64,000 nt of DNA, from assembly GCF_020075545.1 (NCBI RefSeq), contig NZ_JAIQZK010000001.1, positions 620,001 through 684,000 on the forward strand. The letters are read 5' to 3'. This DNA comes from Nocardioides sp. TRM66260-LWL (GTDB lineage: Bacteria > Actinomycetota > Actinomycetes > Propionibacteriales > Nocardioidaceae). Position numbers and translations under genes: made by a program. Of the stretch, positions 20,801 to 27,737 are shown piece after piece. Below the pieces are notes generated by a model that saw nothing but the letters and a program-made list of their open reading frames with translations, did no database searches and was not told where the DNA came from. Each line of letters opens with the position of its first letter. Position 1 is the first letter of the stretch.

Positions 20801-21437
20801 CGCGTACCTGTGCGTCTACGGCATGGAGGGCCCGGGCGGCTACCAGCTGATCGGACGCACGGTGCCGATCTGGAACCGGCACCGCTGGGGCGCCGCCGGC
20901 CGCGGGCTGTTCGCCGAGCACCCCTGGGCGCTGCGGTTCTTCGACCGGCTCGAGTGGTACCCGGTCTCGGCCGAGGAGCTGCTCGAGCTGCGCGCCGAGA
21001 CCGAGGCCGGACGCGCGGAGGTCGACACCGTCGACGGCACGTTCTCCCTGGCCGAGCACACCGCGTTCCTGGCCGAGCACGCCGACTCGATCGCGGCCTT
21101 CCGGGCGCGGCAGGGTGCGGCGTTCGAGGCCGAGAAGGAGCGCTGGCGGGCGTCGGGGGAGTTCGACCGGCGCGACGAGCCCGTGGCGGCCCCGACCGCC
21201 GAGGTGGCGCTGCCGGCCGGGGCGGTGGCCGTCACGGCGCCGTTCACCGCGACGGTGTGGCAGGTGCCGGTCGCCGCCGGCGCGCGGCTGGCGGCCGACG
21301 ACGTCGTGTGCTCGCTGGAGGCGATGAAGATGGAGACGCGGGTGGGCTCGCCGGTCGCGGGCCGGGTCGCGGAGGTGTACGTGCGCCCGGGCGAGCAGGT
21401 GGCGCCGGGCCAGGTGCTCGCGGCGGTGGTCCCGTGA
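17814..21437 (+). CDS. Biotin-dependent urea/guanidine carboxylase
   Basis: This 1207-residue multidomain carboxylase transfers CO2 from bicarbonate via biotin to urea or guanidine, with ATP. In order it has biotin carboxylase (1 to about 450, with ANRGEIARRI, the ATP-grasp loop KATGGGGGIGMQ at about 157-168, and EVNTRLQVEHPVTEE at about 287-301). Then comes an AHS2/KipA-like half of the carboxyltransferase (about 463-770), an AHS1/KipI-like half (about 799-1010), and a C-terminal biotinyl domain with EAMKMET and biotin on Lys1172. Length and order match bacterial stand-alone urea carboxylase, without the fused amidase. The GTG start overlaps the UAAP1 stop and the stop overlaps the hydrolase start. 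The two DUF1989 neighbours favour guanidine as substrate. Confidence 0.93.
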   Translation: MSGTLLVANRGEIARRILRSARGLGLRTVAVYSDADRAAPHVREADVAVRLGPAPARESYLRVDAVLEAAAATGATLVHPGYGFLSEHVGFARAIEEAGLGFVGPTPEQIVAFGEKHTARALAEQAGVPMLVGSGLLADVDEAVAEAERIGLPVMLKATGGGGGIGMQACATVDDVRDGFARVAGLAAAHFGSSGVFLERLVRPARHVEVQLFGDGAGRVAVLGDRDCSLQRRHQKVIEEAPAPGLPDHVRALLHDSARRLAASVSYRSAGTVEFVYDPVREEAAFLEVNTRLQVEHPVTEEVLGLDLVALMLRLAGEGPAALPERLFEPWEPRGHAIEARVYAEDPGRDCRPSSGLLTRVELPGADAPAGVRVDGWIETGLEVSSHYDPMLAKVIAAAPTRDAALDLLGTALAGTRVDGIVTNLGLLRSFVDPADPVGLRAATHATTTLDVTTDPEPRIDVVVPGAMTTVQDLPGRLGHWQVGVPPSGPFDAVSLAEANRCVGNPDGAPGLEITATGPTLTFSEPTLVCVTGAPAVVTLDDAVVPQWEPVAVPAGGTLAIGDCAGPGLRTYLAVRGGLDVPAYLGSASTFTLGGFGGHAGRALLAGDVLRPASVPAVHAPRPTPAEHRPAITSDWEIGVTEGPHAAPEFFTRADLDELYATAYEVHHNSARTGVRLIGPRPSWARPDGGEAGLHPSNIHDTPYAVGALDFTGDTPIVLGPDGPSLGGFVCPAVVASGELWKLGQLRPGDTIRFVPVREADAATLLEHRSAPQVPALLRGGDGDDGVLARREATEERPSVTYRRDGDDNLLVEYGPMTLDLALRMRVHALQQVLAEHAPADVRAGIVDVTPGIRSLQVHTDASRLRARDVAELLQELEELVPPTAELVVPSRTVRLPLSWDDPACRLAVQRYEAGVRDDAPWTPSNLEFIRRINGLDAIDDVHRIVHDASYLVLGLGDVYLGAPVATPLDPRHRLVTTKYNPARTWTAENSVGIGGAYLCVYGMEGPGGYQLIGRTVPIWNRHRWGAAGRGLFAEHPWALRFFDRLEWYPVSAEELLELRAETEAGRAEVDTVDGTFSLAEHTAFLAEHADSIAAFRARQGAAFEAEKERWRASGEFDRRDEPVAAPTAEVALPAGAVAVTAPFTATVWQVPVAAGARLAADDVVCSLEAMKMETRVGSPVAGRVAEVYVRPGEQVAPGQVLAAVVP

Positions 21438-23131
21438 TCGGCTGGACGCCGTGTGCGGCCGCGCCGCGGGTGGCCGACGCCTACGCGCGGATCGCGGCCG
21501 TCGACCGGCCGGAGGCGTGGATCGCACTCCGGCCGCAGGCCGAGGTGCGCGCCGAGGCCGAGGCGCTGGACGCCCGCCGGGCCGCGGGGGAGGCGCTGCC
21601 GCTGGCCGGGCTGCTGGTGGCGGTCAAGGGCAACATCGACGTCGCCGGGCTGCCGACGACCGCGGCGGCCCCGACCTTCGCCTACGCGCCCGAGCGCGAC
21701 GCGACGTGCGTCGCCCGGCTGCGGGCGGCGGGCGCGATCGTCCTCGGCGTCACGAACCTCGACCAGTTCGCCACCGGGCTGGTCGGCACCCGCAGCCCCT
21801 ACGGCGCGGTGCGCAACGCCTGGGACCCGACGCGCATCTCCGGTGGGTCGTCGTCCGGCTCGGCCGTGGTGGTGGCGCTGGGGATCGTCGACGCCGCGCT
21901 CGGCACCGACACCGCCGGCTCCGGTCGGGTGCCGGCCGCGCTCAACGGTCTGGTCGGGCTCAAGCCGACCCGCGGCACGATCCCGACGACCGGCGTCGTG
22001 CCGGCCTGCCGCAGCCTCGACTGCGTCACCGTGCTGGCCCGCGACCTGACGCTGGGGCGCGGGCTGGTCGAGACGATGTCCGAGCCCGACGGGCTGGATC
22101 CGCTGGCCCGCGCCGTGCCGCCGGCGCCGGCGCCGTCCGCCCACGCCCGGGTGGCGATCCCGACGCCCGAGCACCTCGCCGACCTGGCGCCCGGCTGGGC
22201 GGGGGCGTTCGCGGCCGCCGCCGCGCGGCTGGGCGCGGCCGGCGTCGAGGTCGTGGAGGTCGACGTCACCCCGCTGCTGGCCGCCGCGCGCCTGCTCTAC
22301 GAGGGTGCGTTCGTGGCCGAGCGGCACGCCGCCGTGGGGGCGCACCTCGAGGCGCACCGCGACGCGATCGGCGGCGACCTCGACCCGACGGTCGCCGGCA
22401 TCGTGCTCGCGGGCGCGGAGCCGTCCGCCGCGCAGTGGGCCGCCGACGCCGAGCGCCTCCAGCGGCTCGGCCTGGAGGTGCGCACGCTGCTCGACGGCTG
22501 CGCCGCGCTGCTGACGCCCACCACCACCGCCCACCCGACGCTGGCCGAGGTGGCCGCCGACCCGGTCGGCGTCAACAGCCGACTGGGGCGGTTCACCAAC
22601 GCTGCCAACCTGCTCGACCTGTGCGCGCTGGCGGTGCCGGCGGGCAGCGTCGACGGGCTGCCGTTCGGCGTCATGCTCACCGGCGCGGCCGGTGCCGATC
22701 GGGTGCTCGACGACCTGGCGCGGCTGCTGCTCGAGCCGGGCGTCGCGCTGTTCGTCGTCGGCGCGCACCTTAGCGGGCAGCCGCTCAACCGGCAGCTGGT
22801 CGAGGCCGGCGGCACGCTCGTGGCCGCGCGGCGCACGGCCGCGTCCTACCGGCTGTTCGCGCTCGACACGGTGCCGCCCAAGCCGGGGCTGGTGCGGGTG
22901 GCGCACGATGGTGCCGTGATCGAGGGCGAGGTGTGGCGGCTGCCGGCCGCCGGGTTCGGCCGGTTCGTCGCCGAGGTGCCCGCGCCGATGGCGATCGGCA
23001 CCGTCGAGCTCGACGACGGCGTGGGCGTGCCGGGGTTCGTCGTGGAGCCGTGGGTGCTCGAGGGCGCCGCCGAGATCACCGCGCACGGCGGCTGGCGCGC
23101 GTACCTGGCCGACGGGATGGCGTCGGCGTGA
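21434..23131 (+). CDS. atzF: Allophanate hydrolase
   Basis: This 565-residue amidase-signature enzyme splits allophanate into two ammonia and two CO2, the final step of ATP-dependent urea or guanidine breakdown. The catalytic triad is visible with the correct spacing: Lys65 in VAVKGNID, the cis-Ser at Ser139 in GGSSSGSA, and nucleophile Ser163 in GTDTAGSGR. After about residue 440 comes the small C-terminal domain (FVVGAHLSGQPLNRQL) typical of AtzF/DUR1 allophanate hydrolases, which separates them from ordinary amidases. GTG 21434 overlaps the carboxylase TGA, and its own TGA overlaps the tetR GTG, so all genes of the operon are coupled. Confidence 0.93.
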   Translation: MIGWTPCAAAPRVADAYARIAAVDRPEAWIALRPQAEVRAEAEALDARRAAGEALPLAGLLVAVKGNIDVAGLPTTAAAPTFAYAPERDATCVARLRAAGAIVLGVTNLDQFATGLVGTRSPYGAVRNAWDPTRISGGSSSGSAVVVALGIVDAALGTDTAGSGRVPAALNGLVGLKPTRGTIPTTGVVPACRSLDCVTVLARDLTLGRGLVETMSEPDGLDPLARAVPPAPAPSAHARVAIPTPEHLADLAPGWAGAFAAAAARLGAAGVEVVEVDVTPLLAAARLLYEGAFVAERHAAVGAHLEAHRDAIGGDLDPTVAGIVLAGAEPSAAQWAADAERLQRLGLEVRTLLDGCAALLTPTTTAHPTLAEVAADPVGVNSRLGRFTNAANLLDLCALAVPAGSVDGLPFGVMLTGAAGADRVLDDLARLLLEPGVALFVVGAHLSGQPLNRQLVEAGGTLVAARRTAASYRLFALDTVPPKPGLVRVAHDGAVIEGEVWRLPAAGFGRFVAEVPAPMAIGTVELDDGVGVPGFVVEPWVLEGAAEITAHGGWRAYLADGMASA

Positions 23132-23751
23132 GCGGTCCCGGGCGTCCGCGCCACTCGGCCGGCGCGGCCGGCGCGGGGCGCGCCGAGATCGTCGACGCCG
23201 CCGCGGCGCTCTTCGTCCAGCAGGGCTTCGCCGCCACCTCGACCCGCGCGATCGCCGAGCGGGTCGGCATCCGGCAGGCGTCGCTCTACTACCACTTCGC
23301 GGGCAAGGACGACCTGCTCGACGAGGTGCTGCTGGCCTCGGTGGCGCCGAGCCTGGAGACCGCCCGCGCGCTCCTCGCGGCGACGCCGGACGACGCCGGG
23401 GCTGCGGCCGCCGCGCTCGCCGCGCTGGTGCGGGCCGACGTCCGCACGCTGCTCGCGACCCCGCACAACGTCGGCACCCTCTACCTGCTGCCGGAGGTGC
23501 AGCGGCCGCGGCACGCCGTCTTCCGCGCGGCCCGCGACGAGCTGCGATCCGCCTACGCCGAGCTCGGATCCCGGGCGGCGGGCGACCCCGACGACGACGC
23601 CCGGCGGCGACGCGGCGAGATCCTGCTGCAGCTCGTGGAGGTCGTCATCTGGCAGCGCCGCGAGCGGACGGTGACCGACGCGGACGTCGCGGCGATCGTC
23701 GAGGCCTGCCTGGCGGTGTGCGGCCGGACCGCGCGGCTCACAGGCTCCTGA
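23128..23751 (+). CDS. TetR-family regulator of the carboxylase operon
   Basis: This 207-residue TetR repressor has a DNA-binding helix-turn-helix at about 25-65 (AALFVQQGFAATSTRAIAER, then VGIRQASLYYHFAGKDDLL). An all-helical ligand domain follows. It is the last gene of the operon and overlaps the hydrolase stop by 4 bp (GTGA), so it is made with the enzymes and probably autoregulates them through the palindrome at 14591. The ligand is likely a pathway compound; this is inference. Confidence 0.88.
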   Translation: MSGPGRPRHSAGAAGAGRAEIVDAAAALFVQQGFAATSTRAIAERVGIRQASLYYHFAGKDDLLDEVLLASVAPSLETARALLAATPDDAGAAAAALAALVRADVRTLLATPHNVGTLYLLPEVQRPRHAVFRAARDELRSAYAELGSRAAGDPDDDARRRRGEILLQLVEVVIWQRRERTVTDADVAAIVEACLAVCGRTARLTGS

Positions 23752-23836
23752 CAGCCGCTCGACACCCCGCGGCGAGGGGCGGCTCGCACGGTGGAGGTCG
23801 AGGCGCTCGCACGGAGCGCCACGGAAGGGATGATCG

Positions 23837-24343
23837 ATGAGGATCTCGAAGCGCGCCCGCATCGCGGTCGCGAGCATCAGCACCGCCGCCGTCCTCGGGG
23901 GAGGCGCGCTGGCCTACGCCGGCACCGCGTCCGCCGCCGACGGCAGCGGCACGACGCCGGCGACCCCCTCGGCCACCGCCACCCCGCCCGCGCCGCCGGC
24001 CGGCGCTCCCGACGGCCCGGGTCGTCCGGGTGGCCCGGGTGGGCCGGGTGCGGAGAAGCCGCTGACCGGCGAGACGAAGACCAAGGTCGAGGACGCCGTG
24101 AAGGCGAAGTACCCCGACGCGACGATCGAGCGCACCGAGACCGACGCCGGCGGCGTTTACGAGGCGCACATCGTCACGAAGGACGGCACGCACTTGGTGG
24201 TGAAGGTCGGCAAGGACTTCACCATCACCGGCACCGAGACCCCGCCGGCGCCGCCGAAGGGCGCCAAGCCGCCGACGCCGCCGGCCCCGGCTGCGCCGTC
24301 CGCCTCGAGCTCGGCGAGCCCGAGCTCGACGATCGCCAGCTGA
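23837..24343 (+). CDS. Secreted PepSY-like domain protein
   Basis: This 168-residue exported protein has a signal peptide (RISKRARIAVASISTAAVLG, cleavage after about TASA), then a Pro/Gly-rich linker (about 36-70), one PepSY-like domain (about 73-133), and a Pro/Ala/Ser-rich disordered tail. The PepSY part (LTGETKTKVEDAVKAKYP, ATIERTETDAGGVYEAHI, VVKVGKDFTITG) is the form often found as small actinobacterial exported proteins of unknown role. An ATG at 23837 follows an AAGGGATGATCG context with a usable ribosome site (ggaaggg at 23823). Confidence 0.75.
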   Translation: MRISKRARIAVASISTAAVLGGGALAYAGTASAADGSGTTPATPSATATPPAPPAGAPDGPGRPGGPGGPGAEKPLTGETKTKVEDAVKAKYPDATIERTETDAGGVYEAHIVTKDGTHLVVKVGKDFTITGTETPPAPPKGAKPPTPPAPAAPSASSSASPSSTIAS

Positions 24344-24375
24344 CCGGCGCGACCGGCCCGGCCTGCCCGGTTCGC

Positions 24376-25734
24376 TCAGCCCTCGTCGAGCGCGTCCTGG
24401 CGCCAGCGCTCGACGAGGGCCGCGTCGGCGTCGGAGAGCAGCGGCCCGCGCCGCGTCCGGTAGGCGTCGAGCACGGCGAGGTCGGGCGCGGTCGGGTCGC
24501 CCTCGTGGCCGATGCGCGCGGCGAACACCGCGAGCCGGCCCAGCAGCAGGTCGGTGCGGTCGGCGTCCGAGCGCTGCACCCGGCCGAGGTGGCAGCTCTT
24601 GAACTTCCTGCCCGAGCCGCACCAGCAGGGGTCGTTGCGGCCGACGTCGCGGCGCTGCGCCGGCCGGTGGCGCTCGAGGACGATCCGCAGCGGGTCGTCC
24701 TCGGTCGTCTCGGCCTCGAAGAGCAGCGCGAGCGCCTGCTCGACGTCGTCGCGGTCGGCGGCGAACGCGGCGAGGTCCTCGAGCGCCAGGGGGCACCGGT
24801 CGTCCAGGTCGAGCGCGGAGCGCAGGGTCTGCTCGGCGGCCCGCGGGTCGCCCGCGAGCTCGAGCACGCAGGCGTGCAGCCAGCGCAGGTTCGCCCGCGC
24901 GAGGCGGCCGAGCCGGGGTGCGAGCCGCTTCTCGACCGCGGCCACCTGCTCCGGCGTGGGCTCGGCGAGTCCGGTGACCTCGGCGGCCGCCGCGTCCGCG
25001 ACGGCCGGCTCGGCGAGCAGCTCGAGCAGGGCGAGGCGCTCGGCGTCCGGCTCCTCGTCGGGGAGCGTGAACCGCTCGAGCAGCAGCAGCACCGCCTCCG
25101 CCTCGTCGGGCTGGAGGCCGTAGTCGTCCTCGATCTCCTCGCGGTGCACGGTGCGGCGCCAGACCACGAGGTCGACCTCGGGCAGCGCGACCTCGCCGCC
25201 GTCGTGCTGGATGCGCGCGTCGGCGAGCACCTCGCCCAGCGGCACGGTGGCCTTCTTGAGCACGTCGGCGTCGGTGGCGCAGGCCTGCCAGACGAGGTCC
25301 TGCAGCGGCACCGGCTCGTGCTCGCTGTGCTGCAGGAGCAGGGCGACGAGCCGCTCGCCGAGATCCGCCCCGTCGTCGACGGGCTCGGTGACGAGCTCGG
25401 GCTCGAGCCCGAGCGGGCCCACGCGGACGCCGAGCAGGTCGCCCGGTCGCGCGCCGAGCCCGGCGATCGCGTCGCCGGTGAACCGCAGGCGCGGGGCGTC
25501 GAGGTCGGTCTCGTCGAGCTCGACGCCGACGTCGTAGGGCTCGAGGTCGACGAGCAGGATCAGGTGGTCGAGGTCGGGCGTGGCCAGCACCGACCCGCTC
25601 GCGATCTCCTCGGCGGTGAGCCGGTGCGTCGCGATGCGTCGCTGCAGCAGCCGGTCGAGCCGCAGCTCGCGGCCGTCGAGCAGGTCGATGGTGCCGTCGA
25701 ACGGCTCGATCTCGGGCGTCTCGTCCGTCGTCAC
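24376..25734 (-). CDS. SEC-C zinc-motif protein of unknown function
   Basis: This 452-residue acidic protein has one clear motif, the SEC-C zinc-binding element NDPCWCGSGRKFKSCH (about 375-390; Cys and His ligands as in the SecA C-terminus). The N-terminal 150 residues are Asp/Glu/Leu-rich, perhaps beta-rich (EPFDGTIDLLDGRELRL). The middle (about 190-340) is helical and repeat-like, resembling a TPR segment (ARANLRWLHACVLELAGDP, AEQTLRSALDLDDRCPLAL). I do not recognise a specific function. GTG 25734 is supported by a TAGCCT -10 box 7 nt upstream. It lies immediately downstream of the EEP-like gene on the same strand but has its own promoter. Confidence 0.7.
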   Translation of the reverse strand: MTTDETPEIEPFDGTIDLLDGRELRLDRLLQRRIATHRLTAEEIASGSVLATPDLDHLILLVDLEPYDVGVELDETDLDAPRLRFTGDAIAGLGARPGDLLGVRVGPLGLEPELVTEPVDDGADLGERLVALLLQHSEHEPVPLQDLVWQACATDADVLKKATVPLGEVLADARIQHDGGEVALPEVDLVVWRRTVHREEIEDDYGLQPDEAEAVLLLLERFTLPDEEPDAERLALLELLAEPAVADAAAAEVTGLAEPTPEQVAAVEKRLAPRLGRLARANLRWLHACVLELAGDPRAAEQTLRSALDLDDRCPLALEDLAAFAADRDDVEQALALLFEAETTEDDPLRIVLERHRPAQRRDVGRNDPCWCGSGRKFKSCHLGRVQRSDADRTDLLLGRLAVFAARIGHEGDPTAPDLAVLDAYRTRRGPLLSDADAALVERWRQDALDEG

Positions 25735-25739
25735 GCGGG

Positions 25740-26405
25740 TCAGGCTAGTGGGCGGCTCGTGGGTCCCGGTGCCGCCGTCACCACGTAGGCGTCGTGGTCG
25801 GAGAGGCGGCGTCCCTCGTGCGCGGCGTCGACGCGGAGCGCCTCGGTCATCTCCCAGGTCGTGGGCACGGCGACGTGGTCGATCGACGCCGCGCCCTCGA
25901 TCCGGTGGGGGAGGCCGGCGGTGGGCAGCGTCAGGCCGAGCCGGTCGAGCGCCGCGCGGAGCCACTCCCGTCCGGCGATCGTCCCGGCGCTCTCGGGGCC
26001 GACGAACGCCTGGTTCCAGTCGCCGCCCCACACCTGCGGCGTGTCCGCCTCGACGGCGGCCGCGGCGTGCACCTGCTTGTCGACCAGCCGCTCGCCGACC
26101 CAGAAGGGTCGCGGCGTGCAGCCGCGCCAGGGGAGGATCGAGCAGGCGAGCCGCACGTCGTCGATCGTCGCCGCGAGGGTGGCCGGGTGCGGATGCCGCA
26201 CCTCGTCGATCGGGCGCCGACTGGCGATGGCGGCCCAGGAGCGTCCCTCCGCCATGTCCTCGGGCGTGCGCGCGAGGTGATGGCCGGGGAGCTCGAGCCG
26301 CTGGGAGACCTCGGTGAGCAGCAGGACGTCGGCGTCGAGGCCCTCGAGCAGGCCGAGGTGGCGTGCATCCCAGCGCCCGGCGAGGTTCCAGGTGGCGATG
26401 CGCAC
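25740..26405 (-). CDS. Endonuclease/exonuclease/phosphatase-fold hydrolase
   Basis: This 221-residue protein of the EEP superfamily comprises Mg-dependent phosphodiesterases or nucleases. The four family blocks are present: N-terminal RIATWNLAG (metal-binding Asn), DADVLLLTEVS (catalytic Glu), WGGDWNQAF (Asp/Asn pair), and C-terminal LSDHDAYVV (Asp-His). It is small for the family and has no signal peptide or extra domain. The start GTG 26405 is set by a TAGCCT -10 box 6 nt upstream. The substrate could be DNA, RNA or a phospholipid and cannot be told from sequence. Confidence 0.82.
   Translation of the reverse strand: MRIATWNLAGRWDARHLGLLEGLDADVLLLTEVSQRLELPGHHLARTPEDMAEGRSWAAIASRRPIDEVRHPHPATLAATIDDVRLACSILPWRGCTPRPFWVGERLVDKQVHAAAAVEADTPQVWGGDWNQAFVGPESAGTIAGREWLRAALDRLGLTLPTAGLPHRIEGAASIDHVAVPTTWEMTEALRVDAAHEGRRLSDHDAYVVTAAPGPTSRPLA
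25742..25747 (-). promoter_or_regulatory. Leaderless-type -10 hexamer (TAGCCT, minus strand)
   Basis: TAGCCT on the minus strand ends 7 nt before GTG 25734 and lies inside the last codons of the EEP-like gene. It fixes the SEC-C gene's start. Confidence 0.5.
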
Positions 26406-26411
26406 CGGGCG

Positions 26412-26417
26412 AGGCTA
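26412..26417 (-). promoter_or_regulatory. Leaderless-type -10 hexamer (TAGCCT, minus strand)
   Basis: TAGCCT on the minus strand ends 6 nt before GTG 26405 of the EEP-like hydrolase. Confidence 0.5.
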
Positions 26418-26428
26418 CGGCGTCGGGC

Positions 26429-26914
26429 TCAGGCGCCGCGACGTGCCAGGCGCTGGGCGGCGGTCTGCGTGTGGCCGGACGCCGGCTCGCTGCCGAGGGC
26501 CCGGGCGAGGCCGGTGCGCGGCATGTCGACGTAGAGGGTCTCCGCGGCGGCGGCCCGGTAGGTCTCGTGCCACACGCCGACCGCACCGGGGGCGCGGCGC
26601 GCCCGGCGGTTGAACGCGGCCCACGCGGGGCGGTGCCGGGCGTCGCGGTCGGAGGCGTAGCGGTAGAGGTCCTCGGGCGAGCGCCAGTACTGGATCAGCG
26701 TCGGCCCGCCGGGGCCGAGCAGGTAGCGGACGCCGAGGAAGCCGGAGTCGGGGTCGCGCGACAGCTCAGCGATCATCGGTCCCATCGCGGCGAAGGTCGG
26801 CAGCCAGGCGTCGACGCGCCACCAGCGGTTGACCCGCATGCCGATGAGGAAGACGGTCACCTCGCCGTCGGGGGCCGGGACGTGGGTGTGGCGGCCGCGC
26901 TGGATCCTGGCCAT
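26429..26914 (-). CDS. DUF4188 / heme-monooxygenase-like protein
   Basis: This 161-residue DUF4188 protein resembles small ferredoxin-like-fold monooxygenases. Recognisable parts are VTVFLIGMRVNRWWRVDAWL, GFLGVRYLLGPGGPTLIQYW, RSPEDLYRYASDRDARHRPAW and VGVWHETYRA, a pattern of His/Trp/Tyr residues in this family. ATG 26914 is preceded by a good ribosome site (AGAGGAG on the minus strand). It is divergent from a MerR regulator across an AT-rich palindrome, so it is the likely target of that regulator. Reaction is unknown. Confidence 0.78.
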   Translation of the reverse strand: MARIQRGRHTHVPAPDGEVTVFLIGMRVNRWWRVDAWLPTFAAMGPMIAELSRDPDSGFLGVRYLLGPGGPTLIQYWRSPEDLYRYASDRDARHRPAWAAFNRRARRAPGAVGVWHETYRAAAAETLYVDMPRTGLARALGSEPASGHTQTAAQRLARRGA

Positions 26915-26941
26915 GGCTCCTCTTGTAATTGGATACTGTGA

Positions 26942-26959
26942 CTCTCCAATATTGGAGAG
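26942..26959. promoter_or_regulatory. 18-bp palindromic operator between DUF4188 and merR
   Basis: ctctccaatattggagag is a perfect palindrome. Weaker symmetry extends outward (TGGATA on the left, TATCCA on the right) across about 40 bp. It is centred in the divergent intergenic region, is strikingly AT-rich for this genome, and suits a MerR dimer controlling both genes. Confidence 0.7.
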
Positions 26960-26990
26960 CAGTACTATCCAGTTGTCAAGGAGGTCCGAC

Positions 26991-27638
26991 GTGCGCATCT
27001 CGCAGCTCGCCGAACGCGGCGGCGTCCCGGTGGCGACGGTGAAGTACTACCTGCGCGAGGGTCTGCTGCCGCCGGGTCGCGCGACCTCCGCGACCCAGGC
27101 CGAGTACGGCGACGCGCACGTCGAGCGGCTCGCCCTCGTTCGGGCGCTGCTTGGCCCGGGCGGGCTGACGATCGCCCGCGCGCGCACCGTGCTCGCGGTG
27201 GTCGACGACGACTCGCTCACCGTCCTCGACGCCCTCGCCACGGCCAGCGCCGAGCTCCCCGGCCCCGAGGCCGACGTCGAGCCCGACCTCGCGCCGGCGC
27301 TCGCCCACCTCGAGCGCTGGGGGTGGCTCGTCGATCCGGCCACGCCGGCGCTGCGTCACCTCGCGGCCGCGCTCGCGGCGCTCGAGGCGGCAGGCTTCGA
27401 GGTCACCGACGCGCATGCCGATGCGTATGCCGAGGCGGCGCGACGGATGGCGTCGGTCGACGTCGAGACGGTGCCGGACGACTCGCGCGGCGACGCCGTG
27501 CGGGTCGCGGTCGTCGGCACGATCCTGCTCGAGCCGGTGATCATCGCCCTGCGTCGGCTCGCGCAGCAGGACGCCTCGGTGCGGCGCTTCGCCGCGTCGG
27601 ACGCGGGAGAGCAGGCCACTTCTCGCCCACAGGGCTGA
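26991..27638 (+). CDS. MerR-family transcriptional regulator
   Basis: This 215-residue regulator has an N-terminal MerR winged helix (RISQLAERGGVPVATVKYYL, then REGLLPPGR), a dimerisation helix, and a roughly 120-residue Ala/Asp-rich effector region. No metal-binding Cys cluster is present, so a small-molecule ligand is more likely than a metal. The GTG at 26991 has an ideal ribosome site (AAGGAGG at 26978-26984, 6 nt away). It is divergent from the DUF4188 gene and probably controls it through the palindrome at 26942. Confidence 0.88.
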   Translation: MRISQLAERGGVPVATVKYYLREGLLPPGRATSATQAEYGDAHVERLALVRALLGPGGLTIARARTVLAVVDDDSLTVLDALATASAELPGPEADVEPDLAPALAHLERWGWLVDPATPALRHLAAALAALEAAGFEVTDAHADAYAEAARRMASVDVETVPDDSRGDAVRVAVVGTILLEPVIIALRRLAQQDASVRRFAASDAGEQATSRPQG

Positions 27639-27649
27639 TTCCTGCACCT

Positions 27650-27670
27650 ATTTCCACCGGCTGTGGAAAT
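27650..27670 (+). terminator. Hairpin after merR
   Basis: ATTTCCAC and GTGGAAAT pair around CGGCT, 12 bp after the merR stop. The right arm covers the upstream candidate start (27663) of the next gene, which argues against that start. Confidence 0.45.
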
Positions 27671-27724
27671 AGTCTCGAGCACATTCTCGGTGGATTTCCT
27701 GTTCCATTCCTGTGCCATTCCGCA

Positions 27725-27730
27725 TAGAAT
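27725..27730 (+). promoter_or_regulatory. Leaderless-type -10 hexamer (TAGAAT)
   Basis: TAGAAT ends 7 nt before GTG 27738, which selects that codon as the start of the HNH gene. Confidence 0.5.
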
Positions 27731-27737
27731 CGCTCAT

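Noticed and set aside
27663..27737. Upstream GTG start for the HNH protein
   Set aside because: It lies in the merR hairpin; the -10 element at 27725 supports GTG 27738.
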